NCBI GenBank assembly: GCA_903950295.1
Contig: CAJBAP010000219.1
Location: 1-11,078, forward strand
Direction: 5' to 3'
Source: an uncultured Rhodocyclaceae bacterium
GTDB lineage: Bacteria; Pseudomonadota; Gammaproteobacteria; Burkholderiales; Rhodocyclaceae
Length of the DNA stretch: 11,078 nucleotides
Positions 1-5,747 of this stretch are shown here, in pieces. Numbering within the stretch: position 1 is the first letter of the stretch; each line of letters starts with the position of its first letter. Position numbers and translations under genes: made by a program. The notes beneath the pieces were generated by a model, which was not told the origin of the DNA, did not search any database, and saw nothing but the letters and a program-made list of their open reading frames with translations.

Positions 1-798
1 GTTCATGTAATCGTTCGGCGTTGCGGTGCCGCGTGGATCACTGGAAAGCTGCGCCTCGGTGCGGGTACCGGGAAGGCGCGACTTCTGGTCGTCGGCACTG
101 ACATTGAGGGCGATGAAATTATCCCTGCCGCCGAAGCGCAGTTCGCCGCTCACGGTTTCCAGCTCGGCACGGTTGTTCTCCCGGTAGTTATCGTTTTCAT
201 AGCGCTGCGCATTCAGGCTCAGGCCCCAGCTGCCATTGCCGACTTGCATGCCACCGCGCAGGTCGCGCAGGTTGTGGCTGCCCGCCAGGGCCGAGACGTT
301 GCCGGCCAAGCCGTCCGTGACGGGGGCGCGGGTGATGATGTTGATGGTGCCGCCAGTGGCCCCACCGCCGTACAGGACGGCTCCGGCGCCGCGAAGAATT
401 TCGATGCGTTCGATTGAGTCGATCGGAATCGCCGAGAGACGGGCAGCGGCACTCTCGTTTTCAGAGATACGCTGGCCATTTAAAAGTACAAGGGTGTTTT
501 GGTCACCGGTCATGCCGAAGCCACGAAGATCGAGCGGCGAATCAGGTATGCCAGAAAAGTTGATGCGGGTATGCACGCCACCAAGCTTGCCCAATACCTC
601 TGAAACCGTCATTGCCGAGCTAGCGCGGATTTCGTCCGCAGTGATCACCTGGGCCGCGATCGGGCGGGTTGAGGAGTCGGACTGGAATCGCGTCGCGGTG
701 ACGACGATCGCAGCTTCATCATCGTTGGCGGCAAAGGTGGGCTGAAAGGCGAGGGTAAGCGCGACGGCACAAGCCGTACGAGTAAAGCGGATAGACAT
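1..798 (-). CDS. btuB: TonB-dependent outer-membrane receptor, probably the vitamin B12 receptor BtuB (C-terminus outside window)
   Basis: Outer-membrane gated-pore receptor that would import cobalamin using TonB/ExbBD energy. The visible 266 residues start at the ATG 798-796. They show a signal peptide (MSIRFTRTACAVALTLAFQPTFA, cut near residue 23), a TonB box (AAIVVTATR, 29-37) and a full plug domain (about 45-160). The plug includes DLRGFGM (90-96), VLLNGQRI (104-111), IERIEILRGAGAVLYGG (129-145) and GGTINIITR (149-157). The first barrel strands follow, and the frame is open at the window edge. AGGGAGA at 804-810 gives a well-spaced ribosome binding site that supports this start. The cobalamin riboswitch in its leader is the reason for calling it BtuB; the plug alone would only say TonB-dependent receptor. 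BtuB proteins are about 600 residues, so more than half is missing here. A siderophore or corrinoid-precursor receptor is the alternative. Confidence 0.85.
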   Translation of the reverse strand, partial: MSIRFTRTACAVALTLAFQPTFAANDDEAAIVVTATRFQSDSSTRPIAAQVITADEIRASSAMTVSEVLGKLGGVHTRINFSGIPDSPLDLRGFGMTGDQNTLVLLNGQRISENESAAARLSAIPIDSIERIEILRGAGAVLYGGGATGGTINIITRAPVTDGLAGNVSALAGSHNLRDLRGGMQVGNGSWGLSLNAQRYENDNYRENNRAELETVSGELRFGGRDNFIALNVSADDQKSRLPGTRTEAQLSSDPRGTATPNDYMN

Positions 799-803
799 GG
801 GAA

Positions 804-867
804 TCTCCCTGTGCGGCCAGCGTCCCCGCAGGCCGTTGCAACGGAACACGAACACGCAGGAGGGAGA
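804..867 (-). promoter_or_regulatory. Candidate ribosome-binding-site sequestering element of btuB
   Basis: The btuB Shine-Dalgarno AGGGAGA (minus strand, 810-804) is a perfect 7-nt complement of TCTCCCT (867-861) upstream in the same leader. The Shine-Dalgarno can also form a small local hairpin with the bases before the ATG (GGGA-GAT-TCCC, 809-799). Either pairing would hide the ribosome binding site. This fits known cobalamin riboswitches that act on translation. That the pairing forms and is ligand-controlled is inference. Confidence 0.4.
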
Positions 868-895
868 GGACGGCGACAAACACCGACGCACCACA

Positions 896-1122
896 CCCCG
901 CAGCGCATTCACTGGTTCGTCCGTGGCCGGTCTCCGGGCTCAAAAGTGGCGAATGAGGGCTCGATCCTCGATCTTCGCGTGGCTGCCTCGCCTTCCCGGG
1001 CCGAGGCCCAGTGGCGGATGAGGCAGCTGCACTTTCTTACCGTTGCGGGGGCAGCACAGGCCTTGTTTGCTCGAAACTCACCTGTTTCCCGTTTCACCCG
1101 GATACCGAATCGGCATCGCGGG
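896..1122 (-). ncRNA. Cobalamin (AdoCbl-type) riboswitch in the btuB leader
   Basis: Cis-acting RNA that binds a cobalamin and lowers expression of the downstream receptor when B12 is plentiful. Read on the minus strand it has the hallmark pieces in order: GGGTGAAACGGGAA (about 1099-1086), the core CTGCCCCCGCAACGGTAAG (1055-1037), GCCACTGG (1015-1008), GGGAAGGCGAGG (about 998-987), and an exact 16-nt B12 box AGCCCGGAGACCGGCC (940-925). A closing P1 stem is visible as CCCGC (1122-1118) with GCGGG (901-897). The aptamer ends about 100 nt before the btuB start. That distance leaves room for an expression platform, discussed in the findings. The boundaries are judged by eye; the identity is firm. 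Confidence 0.93.
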
Positions 1123-1143
1123 CACCGCGAACGAATGGCGCGG

Positions 1144-1172
1144 ATTATATGCCGCCGCTCATTAGCCGTATT
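1144..1172 (-). promoter_or_regulatory. Candidate promoter of the riboswitch-btuB transcript
   Basis: On the minus strand a perfect -10 box TATAAT lies at 1149-1144. A start of transcription near 1137 would sit about 15 nt before the closing P1 stem of the riboswitch, which is where it is expected. The -35 hexamer at 17-bp spacing (AATACG, 1172-1167) is weak. The call therefore rests on the -10 box and its position relative to the riboswitch. Confidence 0.6.
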
Positions 1173-1270
1173 GCCAGCGCCGACTTTTTCTCGCGGTTGT
1201 TACGGCAATACCTTCACAGGCAATCCGAACTGCTTGACCCATAAACGATTTTGCAACAAACTTCGTGCCC
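1151..1270. promoter_or_regulatory. Divergent intergenic region between btuB leader and the zapB-like/zapA genes
   Basis: No gene is visible here. The left edge carries the minus-strand btuB promoter. For the plus strand the best candidate is TTGACC at 1234-1239 with the weak -10 CAAACT at 1257-1262 (17-bp spacer). It would start RNA close to 1269, almost at the first codon of the next gene. A 17-mer at 1173-1189 recurs at 10582-10598 (see findings). Confidence 0.35.
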
Positions 1271-1465
1271 ATGAACGAAGAACTCGGCGGTCTCGAAAGC
1301 AAGGTGACGCAGGTCATTGGCCTGTGCGCCACGTTGCGCGCCGAAAATCATCGTCTGCGTGATCGTGTTGGCTTGCTCGAAGAGGAAAAGCAGGCGCTCG
1401 CCGAGCGCATGACGACAGCGCGTACGCAACTCGAAGGCCTCATGGATCATTTGCCGCTGGAATGA
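1271..1465 (+). CDS. Small ZapB-like coiled-coil protein upstream of zapA
   Basis: A 64-residue cytoplasmic protein that is almost entirely predicted coiled coil. Leucines recur at heptad-like spacing through LCATLRAENHRLRDRVGLLE to LEGLMDHLPLE. Small coiled-coil proteins of this kind are commonly encoded directly before zapA in beta- and gammaproteobacteria (ZapB-like or TIGR02449-like) and are thought to act with ZapA at the Z-ring. The stop lies 10 nt before the zapA start, so the two are probably co-transcribed. I chose ATG 1271; GTG 1265 in the same frame would add two residues. Neither has an obvious Shine-Dalgarno. The role is inferred from neighbourhood and coiled-coil character, not from a catalytic motif. 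Confidence 0.75.
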   Translation: MNEELGGLESKVTQVIGLCATLRAENHRLRDRVGLLEEEKQALAERMTTARTQLEGLMDHLPLE

Positions 1466-1475
1466 GGTCGCCCGA

Positions 1476-1811
1476 ATGACCACAACACTGGACATCAAAA
1501 TACAGGGCCGCGAGTATCGCGTGGCTTGTGCGCCGCAGGAGATGGATTCCCTGCAGGCGGCAGCCGAGTTACTCAATATCCGCATGGGCGAGATTGCCAA
1601 GGCCACCAAAAGTACTGGCGAACGTCTGGCCGTGATGACCGCACTCAATCTTGCCCACGAATTGAATGCGGCGCGCCAGTCGCAATCTGGTGCAGCCATA
1701 CCGGCAGAAAAAAACACTGATACCGTTGACACGGAAGGCGCGCGGCGTAAGATCAAAGCCATCGAAGCGCGGCTGGATGAGGCGCTCGCTTTCCAAGACA
1801 AGCTGTTCTGA
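1476..1811 (+). CDS. zapA: Cell division protein ZapA
   Basis: ZapA binds FtsZ filaments at midcell and bundles them, stabilising the Z-ring. The 111-residue protein has the family layout. A small N-terminal globular domain begins TTTLDIKIQGREYRVACAP (2-20), with the typical opening in which a short strand is followed by G-x-x-Y-x-V-x-C. A long helix follows (about 22-68, including LAVMTALNLAHEL at 51-63), and a C-terminal coiled coil ends in FQDKLF. Length and ending match ZapA. GAGG at 1464-1467, eight bases before ATG 1476, is a good ribosome binding site and overlaps the stop of the preceding gene. 6S RNA immediately downstream is the classic proteobacterial neighbour of zapA, which supports both calls. 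Confidence 0.93.
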   Translation: MTTTLDIKIQGREYRVACAPQEMDSLQAAAELLNIRMGEIAKATKSTGERLAVMTALNLAHELNAARQSQSGAAIPAEKNTDTVDTEGARRKIKAIEARLDEALAFQDKLF

Positions 1812-1827
1812 TTCTTACCGGTATCAA

Positions 1828-2013
1828 GAATTTCCCTGCAGTGTTCGCCAAGGCCCTACATTCCTTGAACCAATGTGCATGTGCATCGGTTGCTGCCCAT
1901 AGCGCCGCCGTTGTGAGCACTCCTCGTTGAGTGCACCTGAAGCGGCAGGAACGCGACCTCTCTGAACCCAGGTTCAGGATGCCGGCCAAACGGCACAGGC
2001 GGGGAAACCTTTT
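1828..2013 (+). ncRNA. ssrS: 6S RNA
   Basis: 6S RNA mimics an open promoter, binds the sigma70 RNA polymerase holoenzyme and downregulates many promoters in stationary phase. The 5' arm TTTCCCTGCAGTGTTCGCCA (from 1831) pairs with the 3' arm CGGCACAGGCGGGGAAA (about 1991-2007), closing the long stem. The near-identical GTGTTCGC block near the 5' end is a family signature. A perfect 7-bp hairpin CTGAACC-CA-GGTTCAG (1962-1977) sits on the 3' side, where E. coli 6S also carries a GAACC/GGTTC hairpin. Location directly after zapA is the usual one. The length of about 185 nt is typical. The ends are approximate. The usual downstream partner ygfA (5-formyl-THF cyclo-ligase) is absent here. Confidence 0.9.
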
Positions 2014-2014
2014 C

Positions 2015-2049
2015 AAGCGCGGCCAACTATTTTGTGGCCGCGCTTTTTT
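2015..2049 (+). terminator. Intrinsic terminator after 6S RNA
   Basis: A perfect 9-bp GC-rich stem GCGCGGCCA (2017-2025) / TGGCCGCGC (2035-2043) with a 9-nt loop is followed by a run of six T (2044-2049). The flanking AA/TT can extend the stem by two pairs. It ends the zapA/6S transcript only 24 nt before the next start codon. Confidence 0.93.
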
Positions 2050-2073
2050 ATCCGCGTGCGCTAACATCACGGC

Positions 2074-3351
2074 ATGACAGCCCCCCTGCCATCAGCGCCA
2101 TCCGCCCCCCTTGATCGCCTGTTCCTTGGGCGCCAGCCGATTCTCGATGCCAGCCAGGCACTGATCGGTTATGAATTGCTGTTCCGTGATTCCGCCGAGA
2201 ATCATGCGCCGGCGGCCGGGCCCGGTGTGGCAACTGCTGATGTTGTCTGCAAGGCATTTGCCGAATTGGGGTTGGCCGGCGCGCTGGGGGGCCATAAAGC
2301 CTTCATCATCGCCGATGCCGAATTTCTGCAAGCTGAAGTAGTCGAGCTGTTGCCGCCCGATAGCGTGGTATTTGAGATTGATGCTGCACTGGCCGATCAT
2401 CTCGCCGTGTTGTCCCGCGCCGAGCTACTGAGCCGGAATGGCTATGCGCTGTGCGTAAACAACCTGGTCGAACTGACTGAAGCGGTTCTGCCGCTGCTCA
2501 AGCTGGCCATGTTCGTCAAATTGAATCTCAAGGTTCTGACAGACGAGGCCTTGCGCCCATTACTCGCCCTGCCTGCCGAGTTCCGCCCATCGCCGATTGC
2601 CAGTCACGTCGAGACCAAGGCGGATCACGAACGCGCCCGGGCGCTCGGGTTCCAGTTTTTCCAGGGCTATTATTTTGCCGAGCCGACTCTGGTGGAGGGC
2701 AAGAAACTCGATCCGGCGACGCAAGGCCTGATCCGTATCATCAACCTGCTGAACCATGACGCCGAACTGAGTGAAATCGAACAGGCGTTCAAAAGTGAGG
2801 CGGCCTTGACGCTGAAGTTGTTGCGGCTCACCAATTCTGCGGGTGTCGGCCTGCGCGTGCGCATCGCCTCGGTACGCCAGGCCGTCAATATCATCGGCCG
2901 GCGCCACATCCAGCGCTGGCTGCAACTCCTGCTCTTCAGTCGCAACGGGGATACAGGCGACATCGAGTGCAACCCACTGATGCAGTTGTCGGCCCTCAAG
3001 GGGGCATTCATGGAACGCCTCACCCAGCGTTGCTACCCGAATCAGACCAGCCTGCCCGAAATCGCCTTTCTTGCCGGCCTGATGTCCTTGATGCCTTCAG
3101 CATTCGGCATGCCGATGGAGACTGTTCTCGAAGAGATTAGCGTGGTGCCGGAATTGCGTTTTGCCCTCCTGGCCCGCGAGGGTGATCTGGGGCAATTGCT
3201 CGAATTGACAGATCGCTATGACAACGATGACATGCTCGGCGCGGACGCTATCCTGCAGCAACTGGGTTACCGCATCACCCGCGAAACCTTGAACCAGTGC
3301 CTGGTCGATTCGATTGCCTGGGTGCAGAGTCTGACGGTCGAGGCGGGGTGA
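2074..3351 (+). CDS. Degenerate EAL plus HDOD signalling protein (YuxH-like)
   Basis: A 425-residue cytoplasmic protein of the EAL-HDOD type. The EAL-like part (about 16-205) opens with FLGRQPILD (17-25) and GYELLFR (32-38) and closes with SHVETKADHERARALGFQFF (177-196), QGYYFAEP (197-204). The HDOD part (about 213-410) contains SEAALTLKLLRLTNSA (241-256) and SVRQAVNIIGRRHIQRWL (266-283). Key phosphodiesterase residues look lost: YELLFR stands where the EAL signature would be, and CVNN (127-130) stands where active enzymes have DDFG. So it is probably a scaffold or c-di-GMP-related regulator rather than an enzyme; that is inference from family knowledge. No clear Shine-Dalgarno precedes ATG 2074. 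The EVE gene follows after 15 nt, suggesting co-transcription with it and the TauE gene. Confidence 0.88.
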   Translation: MTAPLPSAPSAPLDRLFLGRQPILDASQALIGYELLFRDSAENHAPAAGPGVATADVVCKAFAELGLAGALGGHKAFIIADAEFLQAEVVELLPPDSVVFEIDAALADHLAVLSRAELLSRNGYALCVNNLVELTEAVLPLLKLAMFVKLNLKVLTDEALRPLLALPAEFRPSPIASHVETKADHERARALGFQFFQGYYFAEPTLVEGKKLDPATQGLIRIINLLNHDAELSEIEQAFKSEAALTLKLLRLTNSAGVGLRVRIASVRQAVNIIGRRHIQRWLQLLLFSRNGDTGDIECNPLMQLSALKGAFMERLTQRCYPNQTSLPEIAFLAGLMSLMPSAFGMPMETVLEEISVVPELRFALLAREGDLGQLLELTDRYDNDDMLGADAILQQLGYRITRETLNQCLVDSIAWVQSLTVEAG

Positions 3352-3366
3352 CATGAAAGGAAGCAC

Positions 3367-3828
3367 ATGCGCTACTGGCTGATGAAGAGCGAACCGTCGG
3401 TCGTCGGCATCGACGATGTACTGGTGATGCCGGGTCAAACGGTCGATTGGTGGGGGGTGCGCAACTATCAGGCACGTAACTTCATGCGCGACCAGATGAA
3501 AGTGGGCGACCAGGTGTTTTTCTACCATTCAAACTGCAAGCTACCCGGCATCGCCGGATTGGCCGAAGTGGCCAAGCTGGCCTATCCGGATCGCACCCAG
3601 TTTGACCCGGAAAGTCCCTATTTTGACCCGAAGGCCACCCCCGAAACCCCGCGCTGGATGAATGTCGACGTACGGGCAATACGGAAAACCCGTCTGATCG
3701 GCCTCGATGAGCTACGCGCCCATCCCGAACTCACCCACATGCGGGTTCTTCAGCGCGGCAACCGCTTGTCGATCACGCCGGTCGACCCGGCGGAATGGGA
3801 GTTCATCGTCAGGAATCTCATCAGATGA
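3367..3828 (+). CDS. EVE-domain protein (PUA-like fold, thymocyte nuclear protein 1 type)
   Basis: A complete 153-residue single-domain EVE protein. It has the family opening MRYWLMKSEPS (1-11), WWGVRNYQARNFMRDQMKVGD (28-48) and VFFYHSNCKLPGIAGLAEV (50-68), then YPDRTQFDPESPYFDPKA (73-90) and WMNVDVR (97-103). EVE domains belong to the PUA-like superfamily and are generally linked to binding modified nucleotides in DNA or RNA; the substrate here is unknown. ATG 3367 has a strong Shine-Dalgarno AAAGGAAG at 3356-3363. The TGA stop overlaps the ATG of the next gene (ATGA at 3825-3828), so the two are translationally coupled. No restriction or other defence genes are nearby, so it looks like the housekeeping version. 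Confidence 0.9.
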   Translation: MRYWLMKSEPSVVGIDDVLVMPGQTVDWWGVRNYQARNFMRDQMKVGDQVFFYHSNCKLPGIAGLAEVAKLAYPDRTQFDPESPYFDPKATPETPRWMNVDVRAIRKTRLIGLDELRAHPELTHMRVLQRGNRLSITPVDPAEWEFIVRNLIR

Positions 3829-4619
3829 TCTGGCTGCTGGGCTATCTGGCACTGGGTGCCGTGGCAGGTTTCTTTGCCGGTCTGCTGGGTGTCGGCGGTG
3901 GCGCGATCATGGTACCGGTGTTGGCGCTGATGTTCGCTGCGCAGGGTTTTCCGGCCGAGCATTTGATGCATCTCGCGCTCGGTACCTCGATGGCCGCCAT
4001 CATCTTCACTTCGATCTCCAGTCTGCGCGCGCATCACCGGCATGGCGCGGTGCTGTGGCCGATCGTGTGGGTCATCGCGCCGGGCATCGTGCTCGGCACC
4101 TTTGCCGGCGCGCAACTTGCGAGCGCGATCCCTACTCGCCCGCTGGCCATTTTCTTCACCGTGTTCATGAGCTATGTTGCCTTCCAGATGCTGGCGAACA
4201 TCAAGCCCAAGCCATCACGCCAGTTGCCGGGAAGCCTGGGCATGTTTTTCGTCGGCAGCGGCATCGGTGCGATTTCGGCGCTGGTCGCCATTGGCGGCGG
4301 GTCGCTCTCGGTGCCCTTCATGACCTGGTGCAACGTGAAGATGCATCAGGCTATCGGCACGTCTGCGGCAATCGGCCTGCCCATTGCCGTGGCGGGTACT
4401 GCGGGTTATCTGGTCGGCGGTTCTGCCGCCACGGGCATGCCGGAGGGCAGCTTTGGCTACATTTACCTGCCGGCGCTGGCTTATGGCGTGGCGACGAGCA
4501 TGCTGACCGCCCCGTTGGGTGCGAAGGCCGCACATAATTTGCCGGTAGCGACGCTGAAAAAAGTTTTTGCCGGCGTCATCTTGTTGCTGCTCGCAAAAAT
4601 GGTGCATGGCCTCTTCTGA
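3825..4619 (+). CDS. TauE/SafE family membrane permease (probable sulfite/organosulfonate exporter type)
   Basis: A 264-residue inner-membrane protein with about eight hydrophobic segments. It has the internal duplication of the TauE/SafE (DUF81) family: GLLGVGGGAIMVPVLALMF (19-37) in the first half is echoed by ALVAIGGGSLSVPFMTW (152-168) in the second. HLALGTSMAAI (49-59) is echoed by HQAIGTSAAIGLPIA (174-188). Members export or import small sulfur compounds such as sulfite, sulfoacetate or taurine breakdown products; the substrate cannot be read from this sequence. I chose ATG 3825, which overlaps the stop of the EVE gene, because an in-frame start at 3795 would add ten residues that belong to the EVE reading region. 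No sulfur-metabolism genes are adjacent, so the substrate stays open. Confidence 0.9.
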   Translation: MIWLLGYLALGAVAGFFAGLLGVGGGAIMVPVLALMFAAQGFPAEHLMHLALGTSMAAIIFTSISSLRAHHRHGAVLWPIVWVIAPGIVLGTFAGAQLASAIPTRPLAIFFTVFMSYVAFQMLANIKPKPSRQLPGSLGMFFVGSGIGAISALVAIGGGSLSVPFMTWCNVKMHQAIGTSAAIGLPIAVAGTAGYLVGGSAATGMPEGSFGYIYLPALAYGVATSMLTAPLGAKAAHNLPVATLKKVFAGVILLLLAKMVHGLF

Positions 4620-4634
4620 GAATGGCAATATGGC

Positions 4635-4669
4635 TATACTGCAAAGACACCAAGCCAATCAAGCCAATT
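4635..4669 (+). promoter_or_regulatory. Candidate -10 box and leader of the diguanylate cyclase gene
   Basis: TATACT at 4635-4640 matches the sigma70 -10 consensus at five of six positions. It lies just after the TauE stop and would start RNA near 4647. No good -35 is seen. The following leader holds a tandem 9-nt repeat, AAGCCAATC then AAGCCAATT (4652-4669). It suggests the cyclase has its own promoter rather than depending only on read-through. Confidence 0.4.
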
Positions 4670-4685
4670 CTCCTGTTTTCGATCT

Positions 4686-5747
4686 GTGAATCCGCTTCTT
4701 CACCACGTTGATCTGATTACCCGCCACCGTAACCGCGGGCCGCTTGAGGTGAGCGTGATTGCAGCAGTGAATGAGATTCTGGGCGGAATCCGCACCGAGT
4801 TGTACAAGGTTTTCCTGCCGCCTGGCGATGTGCTGGTCGGCTTGTCGGCGGAAATCGAAGCGGGCTCGTCCGTTGCCATTACCTATGACGATGGATTTTC
4901 CTGGCCGCAACGGATCGGCTCGATCGAAAACTTCCCCTACCTGCAGACCTGCTTCTGCAGTGATGCGCCGGTTATCGAACTCCTGCCGGACGGCAATACG
5001 CGCCTGATCCTGATGCTGAGAAACGATCTGCACGAGCCTTATGGATTTTTAGTGGTGGTACGCCTTACCCCGCCGGCCATTGCGGACATCGATATCGCTC
5101 ATGGTTTAGCCGCCCTGCTGAAAAACTGCCTGTCCTTGCTCGACTACAGTGAAACCGACACGCTTACCCGATTGCTCAACCGCAAGACCTTCGACGAATA
5201 CCTGATCAAAATTCTGACCAATATCCCAAAGCAGGAGGATGTCGGGTCGGGTGTGTTGCACCTGCCTCAGCGGCGTCATGCCCATCCGCAGGCACGTGAC
5301 CACTGGCTCGGCGTGATGGACATCGACAAATTCAAGACCATCAACGATCGCTTCGGCCATCTGATTGGCGATGAAGTTTTGATCCTGATGGCCAATTTGA
5401 TGCGTGAAAGTTTCCGTGTGCAGGACAAACTGTTTCGCTTTGGCGGTGAGGAGTTTGTCGCGCTGCTGCGCCCCGCCGAGTTTGCCCATGCCAAGGGTAC
5501 CTTCGAGCGTTTTCTCGCCCGTGTCGAAAATTTCGAATTTCCCCAAGTCGGTCGGGTTACCGTCTGTGCCGGTTTTACGCGCATCACGGTTGGCGATACG
5601 CCATCCATCGTTCTCGACACTGCGGACGAGGCGCTTTACTACGCCAAGGGGCATGGGCGCAATCAGTGCCACGCCTATGAAACCCTGGTTGCCGAGGGAA
5701 AATTACAGCCCCCGAAGTTGCAAACTTCAGAGCTCGAACTGTTTTAG
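4686..5747 (+). CDS. GGDEF diguanylate cyclase with an unrecognised N-terminal region
   Basis: It would make cyclic di-GMP from two GTP. The C-terminal GGDEF domain (about 155-340) looks active: TDTLTRLLNRKTF (157-169), the metal and substrate segment MDIDKFKTINDRFGHLIGDE (211-230) and GGEEF (253-257). An intact RxxD inhibitory site RVQD (244-247) lies five residues before GGEEF, so product feedback is expected. Residues about 178-207 form a basic, histidine-containing insertion between the first and second GGDEF motifs. Residues 1-150 have no transmembrane helix; I do not recognise this sensor-like region. The start is GTG 4686, the first usable start seen, without a clear Shine-Dalgarno, so it is only moderately sure. 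The stop TAG (5745-5747) overlaps the stop of the convergent ATPase gene. Confidence 0.9.
   Translation: MNPLLHHVDLITRHRNRGPLEVSVIAAVNEILGGIRTELYKVFLPPGDVLVGLSAEIEAGSSVAITYDDGFSWPQRIGSIENFPYLQTCFCSDAPVIELLPDGNTRLILMLRNDLHEPYGFLVVVRLTPPAIADIDIAHGLAALLKNCLSLLDYSETDTLTRLLNRKTFDEYLIKILTNIPKQEDVGSGVLHLPQRRHAHPQARDHWLGVMDIDKFKTINDRFGHLIGDEVLILMANLMRESFRVQDKLFRFGGEEFVALLRPAEFAHAKGTFERFLARVENFEFPQVGRVTVCAGFTRITVGDTPSIVLDTADEALYYAKGHGRNQCHAYETLVAEGKLQPPKLQTSELELF

Noticed and set aside
236..1362. Plus-strand open frames at 236-745 and 811-1362, and minus-strand frames at 645-943
   Set aside because: They are shadows of the btuB plug domain, or lie within the riboswitch leader, where structured RNA explains the sequence.
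1753..2070. 105-aa minus-strand frame across 6S RNA
   Set aside because: The region is explained by 6S RNA and its terminator. The frame has no recognisable protein features.
3367..3828. EVE protein as part of a defence (restriction of modified DNA) system
   Set aside because: EVE domains do occur fused to nucleases, but this one is a stand-alone 153-aa protein with no nuclease, helicase or methyltransferase nearby.
3707..4537. 276-aa plus-strand frame overlapping the EVE and TauE genes
   Set aside because: The translation is Arg/Cys/His-rich without family motifs, while the overlapping frames are textbook EVE and TauE proteins.
5714..5728. Perfect 6-bp hairpin GAAGTT-GCA-AACTTC near the end of the cyclase gene
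   Set aside because: It is inside the coding region, AT-rich and lacks a following T-run, so it is not a convincing intrinsic terminator.
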